DNA from: Echiichthys vipera
Lineage: Eukaryota; Chordata; Actinopteri; Perciformes; Trachinidae
NCBI GenBank assembly: GCA_963691815.1
Contig: OY829653.1
Span: forward strand, 4,427,301-4,491,300
Length of the DNA stretch: 64,000 nt
Reading direction: 5' to 3'
Shown here: positions 20,505-32,300 of the stretch, piece after piece
Numbering within the stretch: position 1 is the stretch's first letter
Layout of the letters: every line of letters starts with the position of its first letter
The notes under the pieces: model-generated
Database searches by the model: none
The model's input: the letters and a program-made list of their open reading frames with translations, nothing else
What the model was told of the DNA's origin: nothing
Position numbers and translations under genes: made by a program

Positions 20505-23208
20505 CAAAACTGCAAATTTCAAGGTTATCCATCCAGCGGTCGTTATCACTGGATGTCCCTGATAGACGGACAGAGTGAGACTAGAAGAGGATTTTATGTT
20601 TCTCTTGAATCTTCAAAGGCCCATGAGGGCTGCAAAATTAGAAAAAAATACCTTGGTGAAACGTTTTTCAGAAGAAGAAGAATTCCTTTATTTGTCCCAC
20701 AATGGGGAAATTCAATTTTCACTCTATTATTCGTTTTCATTTTACACACACACAGGCCCGAAATACACACACATGCACAGACAGGACCTATATACATGCA
20801 ATTAAGGAGAGATGTTAGAGCGAGGGGGCTGCCAGTGACTGGCGCACCGAGACCGGGCACCTCGGCAGTGCCCAGGAGATGAACTGGCACCTCTCCAGCC
20901 ACCAGTCCACGCTCCATTCATGGTCCACACATGGACTCAAACCAGCCAAGTCACCTATGGACTGAGCTACAGCCACCACAAATTTATTTCCAATACTAGA
21001 GATGTGTTTGTGGTCTACATAGTATAAGTATAAAAAAGTTTGAACCCAGCACCAACATGTTTTGTATTATTAGAATCAGGTGTTGAGGACCTCCAGGGTT
21101 ACTTTTTTTAACCCCCCAACCACTGAGTGAGTCAAAACATTGAGTTATCTCGAATATATTATTTTTTTTACATGCATAACTTTCTTATCTGTCAGTTGGA
21201 CGTTCAACAGTGCAGCCGAACAGTGATGTAGTGGCAGAAATAGACGTCGACACTTGTCTACGAAGAATCTGCGAGAATCGCTTGGATCGAATGCTTTTGT
21301 ATTTTGATGGAAATCTTTACACGCACTTTTCTTTTCTGATTTTTCTTGCTCTTTGAAACCCTTGAAATAACGTTTTTAATATGTTCAAATAGTTTACTAA
21401 ATACTAACAAGCTCTTTCTCATCCACCCTCAGGACTAAGCCTCAGCTCCTGCTCTTACTTTCCCCCGCGTAAGTACTACTATATCGATCTGCCAATGAAC
21501 TGGTCCGATGCGCAGCATTACTGCAGAGAGAAATACACGGACCTGGCGACCATTGTGAGCATGGACGATGTAAACAGGCTACAACCTAACATCTCCTATT
21601 CGTTGGCATGGATCGGACTGAGAGATGACCCAAAGTCCTGGAGGGAAAGTCTGGGCAATGACGACAACTCTTGGAGATGGTCTGCAACTGGGGAACCGAG
21701 TAAAACTGGTTACCACAACTGGGCTGTTAACGAACCAAATGGGTTATGTGGAGATGAAATCTATGTGCACATGAACACTAATGGACAATGGTTTGACGCC
21801 TACTGCGGAAGACTCTTCACTTTTGTTTGTTACACTGGTAAGAAAAGATTTAAGTTTGTGGAGTTTACACGCTGACTGTAGTTCACTTGTGAATTTCATA
21901 CAAAATGTCAGTCACAGCACTTGTCTGGCGCCGTCTAAGGTTGCTTTACACCGTTCCTGGAAATCCAAACTAGATCATTAATAAACTGTTGTTTTTCATA
22001 CAAGCGGCCGACATGGGTTTCCTCAGGAGGGGGGCTGGAGTCTCCCTTAGAGAGAGGGGGAGAAGTTCAGCATCCGTGAGGATCTCGGAGTAGAGCTGCT
22101 GCTCCTTTGCGTTGAAAGGAGCCAGTTGAGGTGGTTCAGCTGGGAGGAGGCCTCGGGGAAGACCCAGGACCAGGTGGAGAGATTGTATCTCCACACTGGC
22201 CTGGGAACGCCTCAGGATCCCCCAGTTAGAGCTGGTTAATGTGGCCCGGGAAAGGGAAGTTTGGGGTCCCCTGCTAAAGCTGCTGCCCCCGCGACCTGAC
22301 CCCGGATAAGAGGCTGAAGATGAGATGAGATAAAAGATACTCTGTTGTTGTTTCTAAAAACTATCAGGGGCCCCATTCTAACTATGAATAGCCGTGAGGC
22401 AGCGACATGAATGATTTAATGAATTGTTACATGAATTGTTTATTTGAGTTGTTTATTTGTGTCTCTCGTAGTTACAAACCAAACTGGGAAAACCTATGTG
22501 TTCATCTCAACTTCGAAAACTTGGAGTGATGCCCGTGACTACTGCAGAGAACACCACACAGACTTGCCTACGATCGAAAACAGTCAAGAAAACAACGAGG
22601 TCTTTTCTGCAAAACCAGCCACTGCTAAATCTTGGATTGGTCTGTACCGAGTACGGTGGAGTTGGTCCGACACAACCCAAAGCTCCTTCACACATTGGCG
22701 AACTGACAGCCCAAACAACTACGGTGGTAACCAGTTCTGTATCTATGAGAATTCTCTACATGAATGGGATGATGACACCTGTTCCAGCTTGAACCCTTTC
22801 ATCTGTCATCAAGGTGATCGTTCAGCACACGAATAAATTATTCTATATTCTGTCAATCCAATGACAGTCTGTGGCTCTTTGTTTCGTGACTGCATGTCTG
22901 TTGTGCTGTTCAGTTTCAAAAGTGAAGACCGTGGTGAGGATGACGATCGAGTCTGACGCTGACGTAGCTGATCCGGCTACGAACACCCAGATCCTTCAAC
23001 AGGTACAACTTTATTGAAGACGTAACATGACCGACAATAAGAAAAATGACTAGCACAGAAAAATAAATAATATCTGTATATGTCTTTTATTCCTCTTCAG
23101 CTTGCTGCAGCGCTAACACGCCAGGGATGGAGTGACTTCAAGCTGCGATGGAAGATTCAGCCCACGAAACAGGAGGAAGGGAAACTCCTAGAACGTCCGA
23201 GCATTTGA
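20156..23208 (+). CDS. Secreted protein with two C-type lectin domains, gene 1
   Basis: This is a likely secreted carbohydrate- or ligand-binding protein. Six exons join to 326 residues: 20156-20192, 21433-21837, 22472-22813, 22914-23002, 23101-23208, preceded by a 5' UTR exon ending 19401 and acceptor at 20139/20140. MDRCATLILLFFGLSLSSC is a signal peptide. Lectin domain 1 (about 27-147) has WIGLRDD, an EPN triplet at 113-115 and FVCY. Lectin domain 2 (about 150-261) has WIGLYR, WDDDTC and FICH, but its EPN position reads SPN (227-229). EPN is the mannose-type calcium and sugar triplet in this family, so domain 2 may bind differently or not at all. The tail (262-326) ends with a conserved TQILQQL and SDFKLRWKIQP block shared with gene 2. 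There is no transmembrane segment. Fish annotations often call such genes mannose-receptor-like or CLEC20A-like (from memory). Polyadenylation signal ATTAAA is at 23311-23316. Note that five coding exons are listed; the sixth exon is the UTR. Confidence 0.85.
20671..20977 (-). mobile_element. SINE family A in lectin gene 1 intron 2
   Basis: It has the GAAGAAGAAGAATTCC tail, a CA run and body as in 2501-2810, and a tRNA-like head at the right end (GACTGAGCTACAGCC as printed). A CA microsatellite at 20455-20502 lies just upstream, outside the SINE. Confidence 0.8.
22003..22332 (+). mobile_element. LINE tail (family R) in lectin gene 1 intron 3
   Basis: In the sense frame it reads MGFLRRGAGVSLRERGRSS, the reverse-transcriptase C-terminus also seen at 52589-52825. 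It then runs through the 3' UTR to a GATGAGATGAGAT terminal repeat. Confidence 0.85.
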
Positions 23209-23462
23209 CATTTTTAAGAAGAACAGGCTTTTGTTTGTTGTTGTTTGTTATTGAAAATCGTGATTCTGGTATATGCAATATTTTTTGTCAGGCAATGTTT
23301 AACCTCATACATTAAATTGTGCTCCGTATTTTCTTACTTTTAGATTAGTCCATTAGTTAGACAAAACATGATCCCAACAAAATATGCAGGCAATGGGACA
23401 CGATTTTGATATCTGGGCCTGTATTCCTGAAGATCCTGAGAATCCTCTCAGAGAGCTCCTAA

Positions 23463-24036
23463 GGGCGCACTCACACTGTCCTTCCGCACCGCGACTCGGG
23501 CTTTAGGGTACTTGTCCCCCCTCCCTCTTTCCCCCGCGCCCCAGCCCCGTTTCTACTCACACTGCCTGGGCCTCGGCCAATGCTTCTTGCTGCCAATACG
23601 TCATCACGCCGTAACACGTCACACGCATTGATCGCGTGTGTGTGGCTTTGTTTACAAATCTTTCCGTAGACCTCGGAGTTTTTCTGCGTCTGCAGTAAAC
23701 ACTCCACCTCCGCATCACACCAACGTGAACCTTTCATCGCCATTGTTGTTGTTGTTAAATGTCTGCGCATGGTCCCTCCTTCTATTTTCTATGTCCCAAC
23801 AGGCGCACATACTGCTACCGCCATAGGGCTCGTGCTCGTGCTCGTACACATGCGCACGCTCGTGCTCGTACATGTGCAAACGGCTCTGCTAAAGCCCACC
23901 TCTTTCAAGCGGGCCGTGGGCGGCCCGCTGTCCGCAGTTACGCGCGGAGCGGGTGCGCTCAAACTACTTAAAGGTACTAGGCTTTAGCTGAAAAAACGGT
24001 TTTGTCCCGGGACAGAAAGACAGTGTGAGTGCGCCC
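23463..24036 (-). mobile_element. PIF/Harbinger-type nonautonomous element, copy 1
   Basis: The terminal inverted repeat GGGCGCACTCACACTGTCC is flanked by TAA on both sides (23460-23462, 24037-24039), the 3-bp target-site duplication typical of PIF/Harbinger. The minus strand reads KGSRWCDAEVECLLQ, resembling the start of the Myb/SANT-like DNA-binding protein these elements encode. The frame is then degraded. Other copies: 41242-41837, 53685-54227, 56420-56508. Confidence 0.75.
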
Positions 24037-24039
24037 TAA

Positions 24040-24905
24040 CTTAACCTTAAAAAATTCCTAGCAAGGAGACTTCTCTTAGGAGTGAATCCAGAACATTCTC
24101 AGAGAACTCTGAGCAAGGAAGAAAGCTTCTTACTGACTGGCTTGACTTTATAAATGTCATTAATAGCTCTGTTTGGTATTTCTTTTGTTGTGAGACCTGT
24201 TTTAAATAAAGATATTTATTTACACAAAAAAGTTCAACTGCTTTCAAGGCTTAAAATTACAACTACTCTTTCTCCATCATTGAAAAATTCAGAATAAACA
24301 TGGAAATATTTTTAATTTCAAAAGTTTAACTGTGTCTCCTACATCACATTTATGTAAATTACATTCATTAGACCATAAATGTCCCAAAACCATGAACATG
24401 GCATAGGCAACATTTGTTATTTTATCTATATTAGTTATGAGGCTGATCTGAGTTCATATTTCCCATCAGTTTCAAAGAACATCTGTTCTTTACCAATTCA
24501 ATTATGAACACATTTAACTTACTTTCTTTCTTTATGAAGATTATACAAAGATCTGGTCATCTGTTTAAATTGAGATATAAAATACTGTGTCATCTGCATA
24601 TGGTGCTATTTGACATAATGATTGAATGATGCCTAGAAACTTTTCTCGAGGAACTCTATAATCACTTTAGCTTAGACCATTTTCCCCCAGAGAATCAAAC
24701 AGAAATAAGTTAAGCAATGAAACCAGGAGACCCACTAATTTCTCACGTCTGTTGACTTAAATGTATAATCATTTTAGCAATATTTTACACAAACATGCCA
24801 AACATTTACCTGTTCCGTTTTCCTTATGAAAAGGAGTGTTTCAAGTTTTCATATTAATATTGTATATGATGCTGAACTGATGATAACAGTCATTTTCATT
24901 CGTTC
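24040..24905. other. AT-rich intergenic sequence between the lectin genes
   Basis: No gene or repeat boundary was seen. Confidence 0.4.
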
Positions 24906-25255
24906 ATCATTCATTCATCTTCAACCGCTTATCCCGGGGTCGGGGTCGCGGGGGCTGGAGCCAATCCCAGCTGACATCGGACGTGAGGCGGGGTCCACCC
25001 TGGACAGGACGCCAGTCTATCACAGGACACATAGAGACGAACAGAGACAGACAACCATTCACACCTACGGGTGATTTAGAGTCATCAATGAACCGAACAC
25101 CTGCACGTCTTTGGACTGTGGGAGGAAACCGGAGAACCCGGAGAAAACCCACGCAGACACGGGGACAACATGCAAACTCCACACAGAAGGGACCAGGCCA
25201 GGATGCGAACCTGTAACTTTCTCGCTGTGAGACAACAGTGCTAACAACTACACCA
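24906..25255. mobile_element. Dispersed fish retroelement tail (family of 527-868)
   Basis: This is nearly full length for the family in this window, with both TCTTCAACCGCTTATCCC and ACATGCAAACTCCACACAG. It is followed by an ATT-rich stretch at 25285-25305. Confidence 0.75.
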
Positions 25256-25420
25256 CCGTTTTTTACATTTTATTTTTTATTGATTTATTATTATTATTAT
25301 TATTATCATTTTATTGACGGTGATTAATTGAGAAAATAATCAACAGCTAATGAATAATGAAACAAATCAGCAGTTGCAGCCTCATGGAAGACACTTTACA
25401 TTTGCCCTTTACCAATGTCA

Positions 25421-25515
25421 TGCTTTGCACATTTAAATAGAGGCGAGAGCACGTTCAGTACTCACAGCAGACATTTGAAGGAGTGATTGAAAGAGTTCAC
25501 ATCGCCACAATCATT
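25421..25515 (+). promoter_or_regulatory. Lectin gene 2 core promoter and 5' UTR exon
   Basis: TGCTTTGCACATTTAAATA (TATA-like TTTAAATA at 25432-25439) matches the gene 1 promoter motif at 18 of 19 bases. A noncoding exon ends at 25515 before GTGAGTATG, the same donor context as gene 1. Confidence 0.6.
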
Positions 25516-26823
25516 GTGAGTATGCCTTTTATAAAGTGATGAGATACAGTACAGTGCATGTTGAAGATTAACTTTAATTATTAATATTATTCTTTTCAGA
25601 ATTGTTAAGGTATTTATTTTGTTATGGGGTGATATGCATTACTTTTTATCCCGTTTGATGATGATGCGAAACAAAAGTTAATCCTAGAGCGATTATATTT
25701 TGTCGTGTACGGTAGCAGCTGAGAGCCAATACACAGATGACATGTTTTGTGTCTCTGTCTGAAGAGTGCCAGATATGCCTTCTTATAAAGATTTGAGACT
25801 CTTTGTGAATATATTTGTGACCGTTCTTCGACATTGTTCTATGTTGTCTGTTTGTACTATAAAGCAGAAAAAGGTGGAACATCACCAAAGGTGCAAACAA
25901 AGCACAGATGAAGGGATTTGCAGATCAGAGGAACTCTGGACATTTCGATAAAACTTGCTTTGTTGGAAAAGTTTGAATTTCTTTAGACAACTTCACATAT
26001 ATATGTTGTTTCACCTGCACTTAAATTGCTATTTTTAAATAGGTCCAAACTGAAATAAGTCATTGCATACTTAAAAGAAATAAATGAAGCTTGGGTAGAG
26101 CCTCGACTTCCAGATGTCTTTTGACTTGCAAATCATCATGTAGAGTTTACAGTCCATCACTTAATGTTCCCAGTGATGCAAAGTCGAAACCTCAACACCT
26201 CTGTCTTATCTCTCTAATCATACGTCCTCTCAGAAGCCCAACTTATGCTAGCTAGCTCACATTAGCTTTGTTAACAAGGAGCAATCAAACTCTGAACAAG
26301 ACATTTTTGGCAATCCAAAAAGTTACATTAACTCTAATGAAGTTAAAACAGACTGTGAGAGGGTCCCACCCAACACCCCCCAAAAGTTAATAGCTATTGT
26401 AATATACACAGTGCCTTGTTGCTTGCATGGCGACCTGTCAATCACAAGGTAGAACCCCCCAAAGGATCCCCTGCTTTATCGTCTATTTCTCTCTAAATGG
26501 GACTATAATTTACTACATGAACATTATGCTGTGTTGAAGAAGATTTGAAGCTAGAGATTGAGACCATAAACACATTAGGAAAATGTTTACTGAGCTAATA
26601 AATCAAGTGAGAAGTAGGTTCATTTTCTCATTGACTTCTACACAAACTGACCAGTGTTGTCGCCCCCCTGCTGGACATTAGAAAGAATGCAGATTTTAGG
26701 GACTTCCCTGTTGACTTCACTTTTCAAACCCGGAAGCTACATCTATTATTTTGCAAAGTAGATATTGTATTATATTTGAATATTGCTATACCTATTTTCT
26801 CCTTGTTCGCAGTTAATTCATAA

Positions 26824-29309
26824 ATGGATTGTAAGGTGCCTGTGATTCTTTTCTTCTTTGGTAAGATCAGGATGGTTATTTACATAATTTACATAATTTT
26901 ACAAATAAGTGCTCTGTTTTTGCCAACACCCTTTTTATGATGAACAAACCAGTCTAATTATATATATGCCCTGTATCATCAATCCCCAGGATTTTGCATC
27001 GCGCCTTCTTATGTCCTTCGTGAGTTCCACTATGTCGACCAGCCAATGAACTGGGACAATGCTCAGAACTACTGCAAATTGACATACACCGACCTGGCGA
27101 CGATAGAAAGCATGGAGGACATAAGTAGGTTGAAGAGACCTCCTTTGAGCAACCCAAGTGCATGGATTGGACTGAGGGATGAGCCGCAATCCTGGAAGGG
27201 AAACATGAGCGATGACGTCAACTCCTGGAGATGGTCAGCAACTGGTGAAACGAGCAAAACTGGTTATGAAACCTGGTCAATTGCCGAACCAAATAATTAC
27301 AATGGGGAGTACTGTGGGTTGATGAACAGTGACGGAGGATGGAGCGATCAGTCCTGTGAATTTTTGAGAGGTTTTGTTTGTTATACTGGTAAGAAAACAT
27401 TTATTTATGGGAACTGATAATTATTTTTTCAATTATTCATCATTTGAACTATAAATTAAGACAAAACTAGTGAAAGAAATCCCATCACATTTCTCAGGCG
27501 CCAAAGGCGACTTCAAAACTTGCATTTGTCTGTTTAGTACTTTAAAATAGGGCTGTACGATATGGCCCAAATCTGCCATCCCGGTGATCATTCCACATAT
27601 TAATAACGATATATATCACGATATAGCATGTTCTCTGGAAATTCAATAAATAAATAGACTACCGTATTTTTCGGATTAAAAGTCTCACCAGCCGAAAATG
27701 CAGAATAAAGAAGGAAAAACACAAATATAAGTCGCACTAGAGTATAAGTCGCATTTTTTGGGGAAATGTATTTGATCAAATCCAACACCAAGAAACGACA
27801 TTTCATCTTAAAGGCAATTTAAACTAAAACTAGAACAGAGAACAACAGGCTGAATAAGTGTTTACGTTATATGACGCATGAACAACGAGCTGAGAACGAG
27901 CCTGGTGTCATTCACAGAACTATAACATATAGAACACGCTCTACGTTTACCAAACACTCTGTCACTGATCACACAGAACTATAACATATAGAACATGCTC
28001 TACGTTTATCAAACACTCTGTCACTGATCACACAGAACTATAACATATAGAACACGCTCTACGTTTACCGAACACTCTGTCACTGCTAATCACACAGAAC
28101 TATAACATATAGAACATGCTCTACGTTTACCAAACACTCTGTCACTAATCACACAGAACTATAACATATAGAACATGCTCTACGTTTACCAAACACTCTG
28201 TCACTAATCACACAGAACTATAACATATAGAACATGCTCTACGTTTACCAAACACTCTGTCACTGATCACACAGAACTATAACATATAGAACACGCTCTA
28301 CGTTTACCAAACACTCTGTCACTAATCACACAGAACTATAACATATAGAACATGCTCTACGTTTACCAAACACTCTGTCACTGCTAATCACACAGAACTA
28401 TAACATATAGAACATGCTCTACGTTTACCAAACACTCTGTCACTGCTAATCACACAGAACTATAACATATAGAACATGCTCTACGTTTACCAAACACTCT
28501 GTCACTAATCACACAGAACTATAACATATAGAACATGCTCTACGTTTACCAAACACACTGTCACTGCTAATCACACAGAACTATAACATATAGAACACGC
28601 TCTACGTTTACCAAACACTCTGTCACTAATCACACAGAACTATAACATATAGAACATGCTCTACGTTTACCAAATACTCTGTCACTGATCACACAGAACT
28701 ATAACATATAGAACATGCTCTACGTTTACCAAACACTCTGTCACTGATCACACAGAACTATAACATATAGAACATGCTCTACGTTCACCAAACACTATGT
28801 CACTAATCACACAGAACTATAACATATAGAACGTGCTCTACGTTTACCAAACACTCTGTCACTGATCACACGGAACTATAACATATAGAACATGCTCTAC
28901 GTTCACCAAACACTCTGTCACTAATCACACAGAACTATAACATATAGAACATGCTCTACGTTCACCAAACACTCTGTCACTGATCACACAGAACTATAAC
29001 ATATAGAACATGCTCTACGTTTACCAAACACTCTGTCACTAATCACACAGAACTATAACATATAGAACATGCTCTACGTTTACCAAACACTCTGTCACTA
29101 ATCACACAGAACTATAACATATAGAACATGCTCTACGTTTACCAAACACTCTGTCACTGCTAATCAGTAACTCCACTGAACTCTTCTTCCTCGGTGTCAT
29201 TTCTGAACAACTCCGCCAACTCAACGGTATGGAATTAGCAGCTAGCATCTTCTTTTTCACAACGCACTTCTGCCATGACCCCCCCCCCCCCCGCCAAATT
29301 CTGATTGGT

Positions 29310-29349
<40 letters not shown>

Positions 29350-32300
29350 CGATTGCTGATATACGCCTAGTCTCTTACGTGACTGAGATAAATAACAGCC
29401 CGGCCTATTATTTGATATTTTACGGTAATGTGTTAATAATTTCACACATAAGTCGCTCCAGAGTATAAGTCGCACCCCCGCGGCCAAACTATGACAAAAA
29501 CTGCGACTTATAATCCGAAAAATACGGTATATAAAATGATCTTATGACAAAGCCTATCTTTGTATACTATTGTGTAATGTACCGTGTGAATTAAATACTT
29601 ACAATACATTTATTTTCCTTTTTATAAAGAAAAATAGAAACTCAAAAATATTGTCTTAGGATGTGTTTTAGATGACATAATTGTTTATATCTTATGGTTT
29701 CATCACAATCCCATTCCAGAGAAAGAAGATATATATGATCTTATCGTAAGTTATTTCATTAATTGTTACAATGACTGAATTTCTTTCTGTCTTTTGCAGA
29801 GACGAACCAAACTGAGAAAACCTATGTGTTCCACTCAACTCCGTCAAAATGGGCTGATGCCCGCGACTACTGCAGAGAGCATCACACAGATTTGCCTACG
29901 ATCGAGAGCATTGCAGTAAACCCAAAAGTCTACAATGCGAAGCCAACCTGGGCTCCTGCGTGGATCGGTCTGTACCGAGTGCCGGGGACTTGGTCCGATA
30001 ACTTCAACAGCCTATTCAGAAACTGGTGCAGCGGCGAGCCAAATAACCAAAATGGTGTCCAACAATGTGTGGCTGAGGATACCCTACACAAATGGGGTGA
30101 TGAAGACTGTTCAAAAGAGTTCCCTTTCATCTGCTATAGAGGTAATTAATTCAACAACACAAATATATCTTTTTTTTCTAATCTAACTCACAATATGTCT
30201 CTCTGGTTTGTGGTTATGTTTACTAGATGGTCCAGATCCAGACGTGAAGAGCGTGGTGAGGGTGAAGCTTGAGACTGACGTTGACTTAACAGATCCAGCT
30301 TCTAACACCCAGATCCTGCAACAGGTTCAGCTCGCTCTCCCTTTTTCTTTTTCTTTCTTTGGTTAAAAAAAATGATATATATATACCGATTCAAGATTCA
30401 AGATTCAAGAAGCTTTATTTATTTATCCAGAGGGAAATGATTGTGCAACAGTTTCAATACAAAGGTGAGAAATGGTCAGAGTGACAATAAGCATAAAAAC
30501 ATAAATCGAATAAAATAAATCAAACAATAACTAAGTGTGACAGAGTGCAACAGACATTGTGGTTAAACGTAGGTTTATACAATATACAACAATGCGCAGC
30601 GTTCAGTTTAACAGCATGTTGAAATAAAATAAGTACAAACTAAAGAAGTGATAAGGAGAGATAATTGATAACAGTGTTAATAATGTAGCAGCATTTCCTA
30701 CAGAACTAAGTTACAGTAAAGTACAGTGAAGTGTAGCAGCCTTTCTTATTGAAGTAAGTTACAGTAAAGTACAGTGAAGTGTAGCAGCCTTTCTTATTGA
30801 AGTAAGTTACGGTAAAGTACAGTGAAGTGTAGCAGCCTCTTATTGAAGTAAGTTACAGTAAAGTACAGTGAAGTGTAGCAGCCTTTCATTGAAGTAAGTT
30901 ACAGTAAAGTACAGTGAAGTGTAGCAGCATTTCTGACTGAAGTTAGTTACAGTAAAGTACAGTGAAGTGTAGCAGCCTCTCATTGAAGTAAGTTACAGTA
31001 AAGTACAGTGAAGTGTAGCAGCCTTTCTTATTGAAGTTAGTTACAGTAAAGTACAGTGAAATGTAGCAGCATTTCTTATTGAAGTAAGTTACAGTAAAGT
31101 ACAGTGAAGTGTAGCAGCCTCTCTTATTGAAGTAAGTTACAGTAAAGTACAGTGAAGTGTAGCAGCCTCTCTTATTGAAGTAAGTTACAGTAAAGTACAG
31201 TGAAGTGTAGCAGCCTCTCTTATTGAAGTAAGTTACAGTAAAGTACAGTGAAGTGTAGCAGCCTCTCTTATTGAAGTAAGTTACAGTGAAGTGTAGCAGC
31301 CTCTCTTATTGAAGTAAGTTACAGTAAAGTACAGTGAAGTGTAGCAGCCTCTCTTATTGAAGTAAGTTACAGTAAAGTACAGTGAAGTGTAGCAGCCTCT
31401 CTTATTGAAGTAAGTTACAGTAAGTTACAGTAAGGTACAGTGAAGTGTAGCAGCCTCTCTTACTGAAGTAAGTTACAGTAAAGTACAGTGAAGTGTAGCA
31501 GCCTCTCTTATTGAAGTAAGTTACAGTAAAGTACAGTGAAGTGTAGCAGCCTCTCTTATTGAAGTAAGTTACAGTAAAGTACAGTGAAGTGTATCAGCCT
31601 CTCTTATTGAAGTAAGTTACAGTAAAGTACAGTGAAGTGTAGCAGCCTCTCTTATTGAAGTAAGTTACAGTAAAGTACAGTGAAGTGTAGCAGCCTTTCT
31701 TACTGAAGTAAGTTACAGTAAAGTACAGTGAAGTGAAGCAGCCTCTCTTATTGAAGTAAGTTACAGTAAAGTACAGTGAAGTGTAGCAGCCTCTCTTATT
31801 GAAGTAAGTTACAGTAAAGTACAGTGAAGTGTAGCAGCCTTTCTTACTGAAGTAAGTTACAGTAAAGTACAGTGAAGTGTAGCAGCCTTTCTTATTGAAG
31901 TAAGTTAGTTACAGTAAAGTACAGTGACGTGTAGCAGCCTCTCTTATTGAAGTTAGTTACAGTAAAGTACAGTGAAGTGTATCAGCCTCTCTTATTGAAG
32001 TTAGTTACAGTAAAGTACAGTGAAGTGTAGCAGCCTTTCTTATTGAAGTAAGTTACAGTAAAGTACAGTGAAGTGTATCAGCCTCTCTTATTGAAGTTAG
32101 TTACAGTAAAGTACAGTGAAGTGTAGCAGCCTTTCTTATTGAAGTAAGTTACAGTAAAGTACAGTGAAGTGTAGCAGCCTCTTATTGAAGTAAGTTACAG
32201 TAAAGTACAGTGAAGTGTAGCAGCCTCTCTTATTGAAGTAAGTTACAGTAAAGTACAGTGAAGTGTAGCAGCCTCTCTTATTGAAGTTAGTTACAGTAAA

